Origin: Paragorgia papillata
Taxonomy: Eukaryota; Cnidaria; Anthozoa; Scleralcyonacea; Coralliidae
Direction: 5' to 3'
Length of the DNA stretch: 64,000 bases
Assembly: GCA_035771165.1 (NCBI GenBank)
Contig: JAWNZC010000003.1
Span: 1,050,001 to 1,114,000 of the forward strand
Part shown: positions 52,629 through 64,000 of the stretch, in pieces
How the letters are laid out: every line of letters starts with the position of its first letter
How positions within the stretch are numbered: position 1 is the stretch's first letter
Notes under the pieces: generated by a model
The model's database searches: none
Told to the model about the DNA's origin: nothing
Seen by the model: only the letters and a program-made list of their open reading frames with translations
Position numbers and translations under genes: made by a program

Positions 52629-52849
52629 AGTGAAATCGTTGTTGATAAAATTGCGATAAAACCTTCCCACGCTTCTTGAAAACGTGAATACGTGGAGGAG
52701 GGACCTGTCAAAACCCTATCAAAATCACGGGGCTAGTTAATTGGTTTACTGTTTGATGATGAACGTTTTCCGGTGAAACGTGCAACTTTTAAACGTAAAC
52801 AAACACGAAAAAAATCGCTCGCCTAACGGTTGCTTGCAAATGGCAGTAG

Positions 52850-53812
52850 CTTGTTTTAAATATGTCTCGCGTAGTTTTATATTATTTCTTATATCTGTAG
52901 TTAGCCATCCTGGGAGGCGTTTTGATTTAACTATTCTTTTTATTAACGGAGCATGCTTATTTAAAGTGGTTAAGTACATCCCACTCCACATATCAAGATA
53001 TACACTGGGGTCATTAATAGTATCAAGAATATGCCATTATAAATTATTTAGTTCTTCAATGAATTGATTACTATTTAAGTTCTTTTTATTTCGATATACT
53101 ATTGTTTCGTGCTTTTTTGCCTTTATTTCTTTGGGATTAATTTTGCGAGTAATAAAAACTGTAAAATAATAGTTGCTCATATTGGTAAGACGTCGTAATA
53201 AGTTTTAGGGGTCTATGGTGACTTCGATTTAGTACATTTACATTGAAGTCTCCAAGTATAATTACTTCTTTAACTTCGTTTTCCAAGTTTATTATCATTT
53301 CTTAAGCTCATCCCTCCATCGCACAGAGTTGGATGGAGGAGGATAAAGAAAACAAATTAGGATGGGCGATGATATGTGGAATGAGATTTCAATGCAGATA
53401 GTTTCAATTAAGGTATTATCGAAGTTTTCAAGATCTGTCCTATGGTTAAAGTTAATTGAGTTTGGAACGTAAGCCAGAATTCCACCTCCACCAGAGTAGG
53501 ATCTATCTTTCCTAACACAAGTAAAATTATCTCGTTTTATTCATCATCTGACCATGTGTTATTTAGGTGAGTTTCAGTAACTCCAAAAATAATGTTATTC
53601 TTATGGCGGGTCTCATTGATGTCTGTAATCATAATTTTGATTTGATCTAGTTTGTTTCTAATTGCTTGGATGTTTAAGTGCATCACAGTGAGACCTTTTT
53701 TTGGTATATTCTCGTAAATTGAGGATTTTTCATTACTGATAGAATTAGGATCATTATTATTACTAGGCAATTCTGTGATTGTTATGGTGTTACTGCAATT
53801 CTCGTTTATCAT
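52850..53812 (-). pseudogene. LINE endonuclease domain remnant
   Basis: 53,812-53,537 begins with an N-terminal extension and GLTVMHLNIQAIRNKLDQIK (start of APE-type endonuclease), then IIFGVTETHLNNTWSDDE (catalytic Glu). A different frame continues with RKDRSYSGGGGILAYVPNSI to about 53,290. 52,991-52,850 encodes the downstream linker HAPLIKRIVKSKRLPGWLT. Multiple shifts; dead. Confidence 0.75.
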
Positions 53813-53841
53813 ATTTCCCCCAGATCTTATTACCTGATTAC

Positions 53842-54510
53842 CTATGGTATAATGACCATTGGCATTGGGGGAAACCCCATAGACGGGTTTGAATAAGCGA
53901 CAGTGTCATTCGCTTTCATTTGAGATATATATCTCAGATACTGACAAAGATTCCGGCCCAATATCTTATCCCCGGTAAAGTTAAGATGAACTTTTGAGCC
54001 ATTAAGTTTGACAGAAGTTATATTGTTATTATTTATAAACGCAATGTTATACTTATGGCATAAATCATTACACAGTTTATTATACTTATCTACTCTTTGT
54101 TTCACAACAGGATGGTCTTCTCTTGTGATGACTGATGAAAGTGCTATGGTTGTACTGGGACATCTTCTTTTCACATCTTTTATGAGGGCTTCTGTCTCTT
54201 GAACTATTTTGATTTCGTGATCAGTAGTTTTTAGGTTGTTTGATCCTGCATGAATGATGATACTTGGTGGAGTAGGGCCGTCTTCAATGATATTTATTAG
54301 TGTTTGGTGAACATCTTTAATCTTTGCACCACTTAAACAGATACGATTTACTTCGTTTCTTTTTGCGCGAGACAGTTTTTGTTGATCCATATTTTTTATC
54401 ATGGAATCACCAATTAAAATAGAACATGGCCTTATATCATCTGTGCTTTCATTATTGCAACAATGTCCTTGTTTTTTAGATTGATGTCCTTCGTATAGAT
54501 TTTAAGTTTT
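53842..54510 (-). pseudogene. LINE ORF1 C-terminal SGNH esterase domain
   Basis: The frame carries PCSILIGDSMIKNMDQQKLS (block I GDS with nucleophile Ser), SIIIHAGSNNLKTTDHEI (block III with Asn) and VHLNFTGDKILGRNL (His near the C terminus), the SGNH-hydrolase arrangement found in ORF1 of CR1-type LINEs, where the esterase domain is thought to aid membrane or lipid interaction. The open frame lacks an upstream ATG in this window part; an in-frame TAA lies just before 54,510, so the N-terminal part is lost. Confidence 0.75.
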
Positions 54511-54849
54511 TTGGTACGTTTAACTTTGGTAACAGGAAGTCACGTGATCAGTTATAAGCGTAAATTTATAGTAAAAATAACGCATTTTGAAACGTGGCCC
54601 GCAGGAATGGATAATCATTCCCCCACGATTTTCTTTTGGTACATATAGTAAATTCTAAGATTGCTCTTTAATGTTCAACCTTGAACCGGTAGAGTTTCAC
54701 CACTGATCAGTAAGATAATTGGGGTGAAATGAAAACATCGCTGTATTTCTAAGGAATTTGTCCATTTAAAGCTATTTACGAAATATTAGTGTAACTTTTA
54801 CGGGTTGCACAATGCAGTTGAATATATTTTCTAGCATTAAGGTTGATAG

Positions 54850-56565
54850 TAGACTGAAAGCCAGCCGCCGATCTCGTTCTCACTCGCTGAGAGAGGCGTC
54901 TGAATTCAATAGGCGATAATGCCGTCCAGTGACGTCACTACCAAGAAACCTGGTAGTGAAATCTGATTGGTTGACATATTTCTAATTTGGGATAATTATA
55001 GAATAATAAACAATCTGAATTCCTTCCATCTTGTCAAATATACGGCGGCTGGTTTTCAGACTACAGAATACTCTCAACTTGGTAGTTATTTAACGCTGGG
55101 CTGTGATATTTTGGACTCCGATGCATATGGACTTTCATGTTGACGGCTTTTGAATGGTTCCGAGGGGAGAAGCGGTGAGTATATCAAGTGGCATTGCATA
55201 TTAATTGCGTGCGGCATCTTGTCAGTTGTGGAACAAGATGGCTAGTAATTTTAGAACTACTCATTGTTAAAATATATTGTGTACGTATGTTATCAGATGT
55301 TGAATAAGCTTTCATTCCATGTATAGTTAAAGTTTCTCCGTTTTGTGAAACTTGTTAAAATGTCAAAAATGTGCGAACCGTTGTTTGAAATAATATTACA
55401 AATAGACAGGAAAATTAGGAAATTGACTTCTCACAAGTGTTAATACAGAATTTTAGATTTTTTTTAAATACTTAACGCGCAACATCGCGAGATATATATC
55501 AAACAGAAGCTATTGAAAAATGCTATTTGCATGGGGTAGAAATTTATAGTTTTTAGCTAAACGGAAAAAATATTTTTAAATATAATGGGGAAACGTCTGT
55601 CATTTGATTCATTGCGTGAATGTATTGTTGACTTCGAATTATTACAGTGTAAACCTTCTGAACGCTAAAATGCACTTTTATTCTGTATTTTAGTATATCA
55701 CTCTGGCTATATTATTAACGGCAAACCATTCTAGTTGTTAGGCCACTAAGGTTATACCAAAACCTACTCTGACCGCTGAGGCTTTAATATTTTTTTTATC
55801 TACACCAGGCGATTTTATGCGTCCCTGCGTGGGAGGCCGATAGCGTTGAAAGGGTTAAATAAAAGCTATAAATTCAAATGTGAAGTTCCTGAAATTTGTA
55901 AATGCAAACGTTTCACAAGCTTCATAATAGTAAGATTATGATGCATTCGAAGTCAACAATATTACTGATTTTATATATTTATTAATTATAAGTACACATT
56001 CACGCAATGAATCAAATGGAAGACGTTTCCCAAGTTAAAAAATATTTTCCGTTTAGCTAGAAACTAGAAATTTCTACCCCAAATAGCATTTTTCAATAGT
56101 TTGTGTTTGAAATATATCTCGCGATGTTGTGCGTTAAGTATTTAAAAAAAAAACTAAAATTATGTGTAAGCTAACACTTGTGAGAAGTAAATTTTTGACA
56201 TTTCAACAAGTTTCAAAAACGGAGAAACTTGAACTATACATGGAATGAAAGCTTATAAAATTACTAGCCATCTTGTTCCACAACTGACAAGATGCCACGC
56301 GCAATTAATATGCAATGCCACTTGATGTACTCACCGCTTCTCCCCTCGGAACCATTCAAAAGCCGTCAACATGAAAGTCCATAGGCATCGAAGTCCAAAA
56401 TATCACAGCCCTGCATTAAATAGCTACCAAGTTGAGAGTATTCTGTAGTCTGAAAACCAGCCGCCATATATTTCACAAGATGGAACGGCATTATCGCCTA
56501 TTGAATTCAGACGCCTCTCTCAGCGAGTGAGAACGAGATGAGATCGGCGGCTGTCTTTCAGTCTA
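54850..56565. mobile_element. 1.7-kb foldback element with 9-bp target duplication
   Basis: Flanked by GGTTGATAG at 54,841-54,849 and 56,566-56,574. Inverted arms of roughly 0.7-0.8 kb start TAGACTGAAAG on each side and match over long stretches (for example TTTTCAGACTACAGAATACT and the segment around ATGGACTTTCATGTTGACGG). No coding capacity. The 9-bp duplication with long inverted repeats fits a Mutator-like (MULE) non-autonomous element. Confidence 0.9.
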
Positions 56566-56618
56566 GGTTGATAGGGGTAATCGGTAAACGTAAAAAACCT
56601 TCCCGGCGAAACCGTTAA

Positions 56619-57019
56619 AGTGCATATAACCCCAAATTTTTTATCATCTAAATACGTTCTACCTTGGCAAATAGTTGAACAACGAAATATTTTTTTTAGA
56701 TTGGAGCAACCTTTATTGCTTTAATAGAGATTTTTATTTTCAAAATGGTAATGAGATGACGCCAAGGTAGTCATCATTATCTAAACAATATTTAATTGTT
56801 TATGTATGAGTTTTTCCACAAAAATTCAGGTAGTTTATCTTGCCAAAAAGAGAAAGAAAGCCAAATGCCTACATAGACGTCATCTCATTACCATACTAGA
56901 AATGCGAATCGCCAAAAAAGATTGACGAATAGCTCCAATCAAAAGAATATTTCACTGAACAACTGTTTGCTCTATGTAGAACGTATTCAGATGGTAAAAC
57001 ATTTGGGTCTATATGCACT
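56619..57019. mobile_element. 401-bp MITE with TTAA target duplication
   Basis: Ends AGTGCATATAACCCCAAATT and, inverted, AGTGCATATAGACCCAAATG. TTAA at 56,615-56,618 and 57,020-57,023. Inner inverted matches around ATGGTAATGAGATGACG. The TTAA duplication suggests piggyBac-type mobilisation. Confidence 0.88.
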
Positions 57020-57023
57020 TTAA

Positions 57024-57980
57024 ACTTTTAGAACCTATATATATTTGTCGAATGGCCATTTTTTATGCTTGAGCCGAGGTACTTATTTCAGCGGTAGAAC
57101 CCAGTGCCATGGCAACTATGCACGCGCAAAATGGCGATCAAAACAACTATAGCGCAGGGAAGCTAGTTTTCTTGGAAATGTACATTTTAGAACTTATTAT
57201 TTAAGTCTAGAAAGCCATACGTTTTACTACAAATAGAAAAATGTTCTAATTTGGAATCATGATATTTAGTTTTGTTCAGTGTTTAAACGAAGTGCATATT
57301 TATTATGCATCATCCTAGTGTACTATATAATTTTGTGTTGCCACTGCAGCACTCATTGTAACTTTTATAAGTGCAGTTTTGTAGAGGAAATATTGCAATA
57401 TTATAGTGGTCTGACACAGTTTGGCCTGCGTTATGCCTTACTGACGCAAAAACCTGTCAGAATAATGCGCGTTACCGCAATTTAGGTGCCAGATTCAAAG
57501 TTCGCTCCGATAAGGTAAGTGTCGTATAGAGTGTGTTCATCGTAAATTATTTCTATGGCAAAAGTCTCGTCCTTTCTCATCATGGTTATTAGTCCCGTTC
57601 ACCCACATTCCTGTGGATTTGCTAAGACAGCAGTTTGGAAAGTCACAAAAGCGGTTGTTGCCAAAAGTAAATGCAACGCGAACGAGACGCCAAAGGAGCA
57701 TCAAGCGCGCAGTGTACATGAGATATACAACCGCTTCATGCATATGTTAACTGGAAACAAATTCGCAGTTGATCTGAAAACCTTCAAGAGAAAGCTACCA
57801 GATTATCGTAAGAAGTTCAGTAGTTGCAAGAGCACCAACAATATTTAGAGGCCTTCTCTGAGGATAACTGGAAGAAGCTGTCGCCCAAATGAAAAGCTGA
57901 ACACAGATGGATTGCCAAGGTTGCTTTCACAGGTATTCAGTCTTTCAGTCCTTCTTTCCTGTAACATCCAAGGAATTCAA
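57024..57980. other. no recognised gene
   Basis: A plus-strand open frame at 57,555-57,848 (VAKSKCNANETPKEHQARSV, then EIYNRFMHMLTGNKFAVDLK) has coding-like composition and may be an exon or relic of a repeat gene, but no domain is recognised. The rest is AT-rich non-coding DNA. Confidence 0.35.
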
Positions 57981-57983
57981 AGG

Positions 57984-58325
57984 TACACGCGTAAAAACGC
58001 ACAAGTTGTAACAAGTCTGCTGCAGACTTGTTACAAGACTGTTCAGACAAGCCGATATCAAGTTGTGTTCGCACTGCTTGTTCCCAGTTGTTGCGACAAG
58101 CCGATAACAAGTTTTTGGCAGCCTTGTAACAAGCTTGTTGGAACAAGGTCGTAACAACGTTGTTGACAACAAGCTTGTAACAGCAAGCCAACAATTTGGT
58201 ACAAGCTTGTTGAATCAAGCCTGTCTGAACATCGCGTAACAAGTCTGTGTCAACAAGGTTGAAACAAGGTTGTTGAATTTGAGCCGTAACAAGCTGTTTC
58301 AACAACGTTGTCACAAACGCGTTTT
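57984..58325. repeat. non-autonomous relative of the 11.4-kb transposon
   Basis: Begins TACACGCGTAAAAACGCACA, identical over 20 bases to the inverted right end of the transposon at 3,835-15,278, followed by dense CTTGTTACAAG / AACAAGCTTGTTG palindromic words like its subterminal arrays. The right end (near AAACGCGTTTTA) is only partly matched, so the border is uncertain. Confidence 0.7.
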
Positions 58326-59500
58326 ATTATTTTCCCTGGCGGCAGATTTAATACAAAACTTTCACAACAAAGAATACAATGCAAAAATTTATTTAATATA
58401 TTACCGAGTGTTCTTCGTAGCAAGATAACAAAGATATTCACAAAAAGGAAAGCTGAAACATTTTGATGAAATAATATTAGCTCAAAATACGTTTGAATTT
58501 AGCCTTGAGATAAATAAGCCTTATAAAAGCCTTTTATAGACTGCCAGGGGTTTTTGCCAGGGGTAGATAATGTTTAAATATAATAGTAAAAAAACAACAA
58601 GCTATCCTATGCAAAATCCATTCATAAAGGAATATTCCTAAAGTTTATTTTCATGTTCTTCAGACATACTGTCACCACCGTCTTCATTTTGTGTAGCATG
58701 TTTTTCATCTCCAGGTTCAATTTTAGTCAGAAAACATCTACGAACATATAAAGATTCATTATAATTATAAACAGTACATTATGTAAATCATACAAACACA
58801 AGTCAAATCGTTTAAAACATTCTTCAGACTATAAAAACGGTGACATGGAGTTTAAAAAATAACAATCGACGCATCGTTGTTGTGCGAAAGTGAAGTTTCA
58901 CGCCAGATGATTTTACCCGTCGGGTCTCGGGCAGCCAATACATTAAAGAGTTTATAACATTATTGTCAAAGTGCTTTTAGTGCAAAGTTTTCGAAGAAAC
59001 TTTGCAGTATGGTGATGAGTGGGGAAATTCAGTGCAGTCAGGCATAGTGTAAACTACAGGGGGTTACAATTCTAGGTGTAGCGAAATCATTTTCTTGCCG
59101 TATTGCGGTACCAGATTGGCTAATATTGTCAAAACAATTACAATATTCAAACATATATCGTAACAGGCCGCTTAGTAAATAATGTATATCAAGGGGATTA
59201 CATTTCCTTACTAAATATGCTTTAGGAAAAAGGAATCATGTCTGATCAATGGCCGGACGTTCTCAGGTAGGCAATGTTTGGGCATGATATAGATGTAACG
59301 AGTTAAACTCGTGATAAACGTGAAGTCATTCCTGTCCGAATCGGTCCTTAGTATTTTATTGGCGTTTATTCTGGCTAACGTCAGACGATTTTATTCACCT
59401 CTGGGGAAACCCTCGGACTGGAATGGATTATAAACGCTCTCATTCTCGTCCGAATCACGGGCTTTAGGAAAGGCTCAGTATGGCTCGAGTGAAAACTTAT
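58326..59500. other. no recognised gene
   Basis: Non-coding AT-rich DNA with no convincing frames or repeats. Confidence 0.45.
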
Positions 59501-60746
59501 TTCAGCCAGTCCCGGATTAACCCCATGGCAGAACCGGCATATGCCGGGGGCCCCGCGCTTTCTGATTGCGCAATTTTTTGTTCTCCACTTCCTTTCTACA
59601 AAGCGATAGGCCCCAGAAAGCGCGAGGCCCCCAAAAGCGCGGGTGCCCCAAAAAACGCGGGGCCCCAAAAAGCGCGGGGCCCCAAAAGCGCGGGGCCCCG
59701 AAGAGTGCGGGGCTTCAAAATGTTGTCAAGGGTGGCAGAAGTCTATGGATTTTGGCGTTCACACTTCACAACAGGTAAATACTATTAAGTTATTATTTGT
59801 TTTATAATCTAGTTAGCTAATGTTTAATTATTATAGTAAGAAAAGCTTACATATAGGTAAGGTATCACAAAGCTGTCATTATGTCATATGATATTGTTTA
59901 TACTCACTGTGAGACACTGTCTCGCTTAATTGATACGACTCGTAGTCTCATACTGGCAAGTAAACACACAATGCGCTGTTTCGGAATTCGGACGCACTGA
60001 CGCAGTCAAAATGTCACATCAACAGCTTTGAGCATTGACTCACTTGAATCATTTCAATTTATATCGGACTATCACTATCGGAGGCAAACAAAGGCAGCTG
60101 GGATCAAGGGACTTACTGGGATTTGGTAAGTTTTACTAGTAATGTTAACGTTTAGTTTCCTGTATGGCTGTATCAAAGCATGTCATGTGCCTCGACGGGT
60201 TTTATTATAATTTATAAATGAAATCTTAAACTGTTAACTGTGACTATGAACGGTAAATGTTTGTCAAGTAACCCAAGTTTGTATCTTATAAACTTTCAAA
60301 GCTCGCGATTCCCGAAATGTCCGATTCATCCGAATTCAAAGAACTGATAACTGCGCTTTATATATAATTAATTATTATAGATAGGTCAGCTCGCATGACC
60401 ATGGTAACCGTGTGTTACTGTGTTAGTAGTGTTACTAAGAACTTAGACGTAAAGTTGTTTGTATAAATGGGTTAGTAACTCTACTAACTCTAACTCTCCC
60501 GTATATAAACAGCCCTATAGCTAATGAAATAGTACACTAATAACCGAATAAACCAATGAGCAAAATTTTGATTGTTTTTGTTGAGATGGATTATGGAAGA
60601 ACACTCGGAAGACATGTGGCAATATCTGTCAGCACTGTTGATGCCGCCGTTTTAAAATTTATATTTACCTTTGAACCCGCCGTGAAAGGGTTAATTTATA
60701 GTATATTTTAAACTGTTTTAGTTTCCATGTTTGCTACAGTAGAGCT

Positions 60747-63467
60747 ATGAGTTCTACAGGTAGCGGTGGTCGCGAACGGGACAAGCATCGCCAATATCAT
60801 TCTGGAGCAGCAAAACGCAAAGCAAAGGAAGAACGAGACGCACGAGAAAGCAAAGCTTTGGCTAAAGTGCCGAAAATATCGACGCTGTTTTTTCCCAAGA
60901 GCAGCGCTGGTACTGGTAATGAGACTAGTGACACTGGTAGCAGTATAGATGCGCTTGCGGTTGTGCAACCTCAACAACATGGTGAAGGTGCTAGTTCTGA
61001 ATCTGATGAGTCGTGCACGACTGCAACAATACCAGCAACAGAGGCAGATTCCGCACATGAATTACCTGAATTGACTGCCACATCTCCGACATCTGACGGT
61101 CCTTCCACTTCAACTTCATATTCTTGTGATTTGGGGTTGTGGCCTGCTGATGTTTCGGACAGTATGAGGGAATACTGGGCAGCGAAAGGAAGTGGCGACT
61201 GCAACAATTCGGATGCAGATTTCAGCGCATCTTCTACAAGATTCGAAGGAGAGAAGTACAACCGACAGTGCCAGAAAAGCCTGTTCACATACACACATCA
61301 GCTCACAAAACAACATCCTCGTACCTGGCTCTGTTACTCGCCATCTGAACATGCAGTGTACTGTTTTGCATGTAAACTGATGACAAATTCCTCAGTTTTG
61401 GGGAAGCAGGGATATAAGGACTGGAAACGCGCTTCTCAATCAATTCCATGTCATGAGAACAGTTCAGCGCACCGAAAAGCCATGATTCAGCTATTACAAT
61501 GCAGTGATGCAAACTGTCGGGTTGATGCGGAACTGGTTAGACAGGCCAACGCAGAGCGCAGTTATTGGCGTGCTGTGCTAGAGCGGGTGGTAGAAACTAT
61601 TCGTTTCCTATCTGAGCGCGGTTTAGCATTTTGTGGCTCAGATGAAGTTGTCGGTTCATCCAGAAACGGAAACTATTTGGGTATTTTGGAGCTGTTGGCC
61701 AAGTTTGATCCATTTCTAGCGCAGCATATTAATCATAACGCAAACAAAGGACGGGGTCACACTTCCTATCTATCTAAGACAATTTGCGAAGAATTCATCC
61801 ATTTGATGGGAAATCGTTTGCTCGATAATATTATAACGGAAGTGAAGTCAGCCAAATATTTTTCGGTTTCTGTAGATTCAACACCCGATATTTCTCACGT
61901 TGATCAGCTCACTTGTATTCTTCGGTACGTTCTGCCATTGGGTCCTGTTGAGCGATTTTTAACATTCCTGGACATGCAAAGTCACAGTGGACAGGAACTA
62001 GCAGAAAGCTTGCTCACATTCTTGGCAAACCATGGCATCGATGTTGCTGACTGCCGTGGCCAGTCATACGATAACGCAAGCAATATGAGTGGGAAATATA
62101 ATGGCATGCAAGCCATTATTCGGCAGCATTGTGAGTTGGCTGACTATGTACCCTGCGCTGCACATTCTCTCAACCTGGTTGGTCAGTCCGCAGCAGGTTG
62201 TTGCCAGCTAGCTGTTGGATTCTTCGATTTTCTTCAGCGACTCTACTCCTTTTTTGCTGCTTCAACGCATCGTTGGAAAGTTCTGCATAATCAACTTTCG
62301 AGCAAAAGCCTGCCAACAGTCAAACGCATGTGTGACACTCGCTGGTCCGCACGCGCAGACGCCGCATAAGCTGTAGTGAAAGGATATGAGGAAATTAACG
62401 CTGCTTTGGAGGAAATCGCTGACGACGTCGACCAGAAACCCGACTGCCGCCAAGAGGCCCGTGGACTCGCCGCCTATATGAATCGCCTCGAAACCGGCAT
62501 ACTTGCTGCTTTGTGGTACCACATCCTGCATCGTTTTAACGGCAGCAGTCAAGTCCTGCAATCAGCCGACCAAGATCTCAATACCGCTGTTGCAATCTAT
62601 GAGTCTCTCGTATAATTTATCCGTAAGCTGCGGACAAGATTTGAAGAGTTTGAGGCTAAAGGGAAGAAGCTCAGTGAATGTGACAATTACACGGAAGAAG
62701 TTAGACGCGTGCGTCAACGAAATCGGCGTTATGATGAGCCAGGATCAGCGCCTGAATTCCCGCAGACTCCAGCCGACAAGTTTCGCACGCGCACGTTCCT
62801 GGTTATTGTCGACAGTATAGATGGGGAATTGCAGAAACGACTTGGCGCGTATGAAGATATTGCTGCGAAGTTTGGGTTCTTGCGAAACCTTAAGGACCTA
62901 CCAGACGATCAAGTGGTCAAGAGTGCGAACAGCCTTCAAAAAGCTTACCCCACAGATCTTGAAGACAGTCTGCCAGACGAATTAGTACATTTTTCAAGTT
63001 TTCTTAACACAGAATTTGTTAAGAAAGCATTAAGTGCAACTGCTTCTCCAGCAATCCCTGCTGCTACTTCTTCAACCCGAGCTACGACTGAGGAATCTCC
63101 TGATGGCGTTGCTGTAATAACTAAAGATGACGATGACGTCAGATTAAACGTGGAGTCGCTGGAATTGCGAATGTATAAGCTTCTTGTGGACAATAATCTG
63201 GAAACTTTATTTCCGAACACCTTTATTACATTTCGCATTTATCTTTGTCTTATGATCTCGAACTGTTCTGGCGAAAGATCATTCTCTACACTGAAGCAAA
63301 TAAAAAGCCAAGTTCGATCGTGCATGACACAGAAGAGGCTAAACAGCCTTACCCTGCTCAGCTTGGAACACGAGCTTCCGCGGAAAATGGAATTTTCGTC
63401 TTTAATTAATGATTTTGCCATTCAGAAATCCCGTAAACATAATGTTTACAAGGCATCTGGAAATTGA
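60747..63467 (+). pseudogene. hAT transposase (TTF finger, DUF4371, dimerisation domain), two in-frame stops
   Basis: One frame runs 60,747-63,467, interrupted only by TAA at 62,367-62,369 and TAA at 62,613-62,615. Low-complexity Ser/Thr/Glu N terminus, a TTF-type zinc finger region (PRTWLCYSPSEHAVYCFACK, then CHENSSAHRKAM), DUF4371-like RNase H core (YFSVSVDSTPDISHVDQLTC with catalytic Asp; GIDVADCRGQSYDNASNMSG), VPCAAHSLNLVGQSA, and the C-terminal hAT dimerisation segment (LCLMISNCSGERSFSTLKQI, RSCMTQKRLNSLTLLSLEHE). This is the ZMYM1-like hAT type common in animals. A splice-acceptor-like TTTGCTACAG precedes the ATG. With just two nonsense changes and no indel, the copy is recent. Confidence 0.92.
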
Positions 63468-63716
63468 GACGCAAATAATTTGCGTGTTTATGGCTTCATG
63501 CATATACACTTTTTCCATGACTTTATACTAGCTGGATTAACATTTAACTTTATTTTTTCTTGTATATAATGTATTATTGTATTGTTCACAAACACTTTTT
63601 GTAAATACAAAGGCAACTTTTAATCGTTTAGAGGACAAAACGCAGAATTTTATCTTTTGTTGTTTTACAATTTTTTTGCGTAAATTGTTCACAACGCCGT
63701 CGGTATGTAGGGACTT

Positions 63717-63729
63717 GGGGGGGGGGGGG
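63717..63729 (+). repeat. poly-G run near the right hAT end
   Basis: About 13 G within the 3' part of the hAT element. Confidence 0.85.
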
Positions 63730-63803
63730 TAAACTGTAAAGGGGCCACGCGCTGGAAAAATGCTGGGGGCCTCGCGCAACCCTAATCCGGCCCTGATTTC
63801 AGC

Positions 63804-64000
63804 ATATGATTGTAAACAAAAAATTGTGTATTTGTCTTACCTTAATGTTCAATGAACTTTCTTATGTATGATACAAAGTCTATGGTATCTTGAAATACGC
63901 TACAATCGCTTCGCAGTCTTCCTATAAATTCACTGAATATCCTTCCATTTGAACGGCCATGTTTACTAGGCCCAATCCTTCAAACTGTCACGCGCTTACA
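63804..64000. other. flank of the hAT element, nothing recognised
   Basis: Short non-coding remainder to the window end. Confidence 0.5.

Larger units (their letters stand above)
47710..52846. mobile_element. 5.1-kb two-gene Tc1/mariner-superfamily transposon
   Basis: Terminal inverted repeats of about 190 bp: left begins CTACCATTTGCAAGCGACCG and right, inverted, CTGCCATTTGCAAGCAACCG, with near identity continuing to the GGTTTTATCGC-like inner end (47,901 and 52,652). Flanking TA at 47,708-47,709 and 52,847-52,848. Contains an accessory ORF on + and a DDE transposase on - in convergent order, with a LINE inserted between. Confidence 0.92.
46471..54510 (-). mobile_element. CR1-like LINE, split by a Tc1/mariner element
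   Basis: Minus-strand LINE: ORF1 esterase region at 54,510-53,842, endonuclease at 53,812-53,290, linker at 52,991-52,850 and, after the 47,710-52,846 insertion, 47,651-46,471 (end of linker and RT). The RT stops abruptly after CLNTKKTFRL, so the 3' end is missing. The target TA duplication of the inserted transposon lies inside the LINE. Confidence 0.85.
59509..63795. mobile_element. 4.3-kb hAT transposon with perfect 8-bp target duplication
   Basis: Flanked by ATTTCAGC at 59,501-59,508 and 63,796-63,803. Left end CAGTCCCGGATTAACCCC; right end inverted CAGGGCCGGATTAGGGTTGC. A GGCCCC...GCGC-rich imperfect repeat lies just inside both ends (59,548-59,710 and about 63,740-63,775). Contains one hAT transposase gene on +. 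Confidence 0.95.

Overview
The window looks like nuclear DNA of an invertebrate animal. Genes have GT-AG introns, there is no bacterial-style operon machinery, and the right half is packed with animal transposon families. THAP/DDE_Tnp_4, SWIM-YqaJ, DUF6589-like and HECT-like fragments, CR1-like LINEs, Tc1/mariner and hAT together suggest a cnidarian (coral, anemone or hydrozoan). That host assignment is inference; no single-copy host marker gene was recognised.

Left part (about 1.4-31.7 kb, excluding 3.8-15.3 kb): a very AT-rich, gene-dense block that is best read as an integrated Polinton/adintovirus-like dsDNA virus. Three hallmark genes are clear: an adenain-like cysteine protease (about 2.6-3.2 kb), an FtsK/HerA-type packaging ATPase (15.4-16.1 kb) and a protein-primed family B DNA polymerase (16.1-19.4 kb). 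Two small basic Gly-rich core-like proteins lie next to the protease. Accessory genes include a SET-domain protein, a Fic-domain protein, a DEDD-exonuclease-like protein, a possible Bcl-2-like membrane protein and about fifteen unrecognised proteins. No major capsid protein or Polinton integrase was found. The copy is damaged: the polymerase lacks its motif C, several genes carry homopolymer frameshifts, and three have in-frame stops.

A large class II transposon (3,835-15,278) is inserted in this block and splits one core-protein gene. It carries two divergent multi-exon genes: a TNP2/CACTA-like transposase on + and an unrecognised coiled-coil partner on -. Short palindromic MITEs sit inside its introns. 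A block starting with about 1.46 kb of (GAA)n opens the window, and a 5S-rRNA-like SINE plus a 255-bp MITE have landed among the viral genes.

Right part (32-64 kb): a transposon graveyard with no recognisable intact host gene. In order: PHD-finger fragment; THAP + DDE_Tnp_4 pseudogene; HECT-like fragment; rve-integrase-like gene; minisatellite; RecQ-like fragment; SWIM/YqaJ gene; DDE_Tnp_4 gene split by a 5'-truncated LINE with a 7-bp target duplication; a CR1-like LINE on - split by a 5.1-kb two-gene Tc1/mariner element that itself contains another LINE; a 1.7-kb foldback element with a 9-bp duplication; a TTAA-flanked MITE; and a 4.3-kb hAT element with a perfect 8-bp duplication and two in-frame stops in its transposase. 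The nesting gives a relative insertion order.
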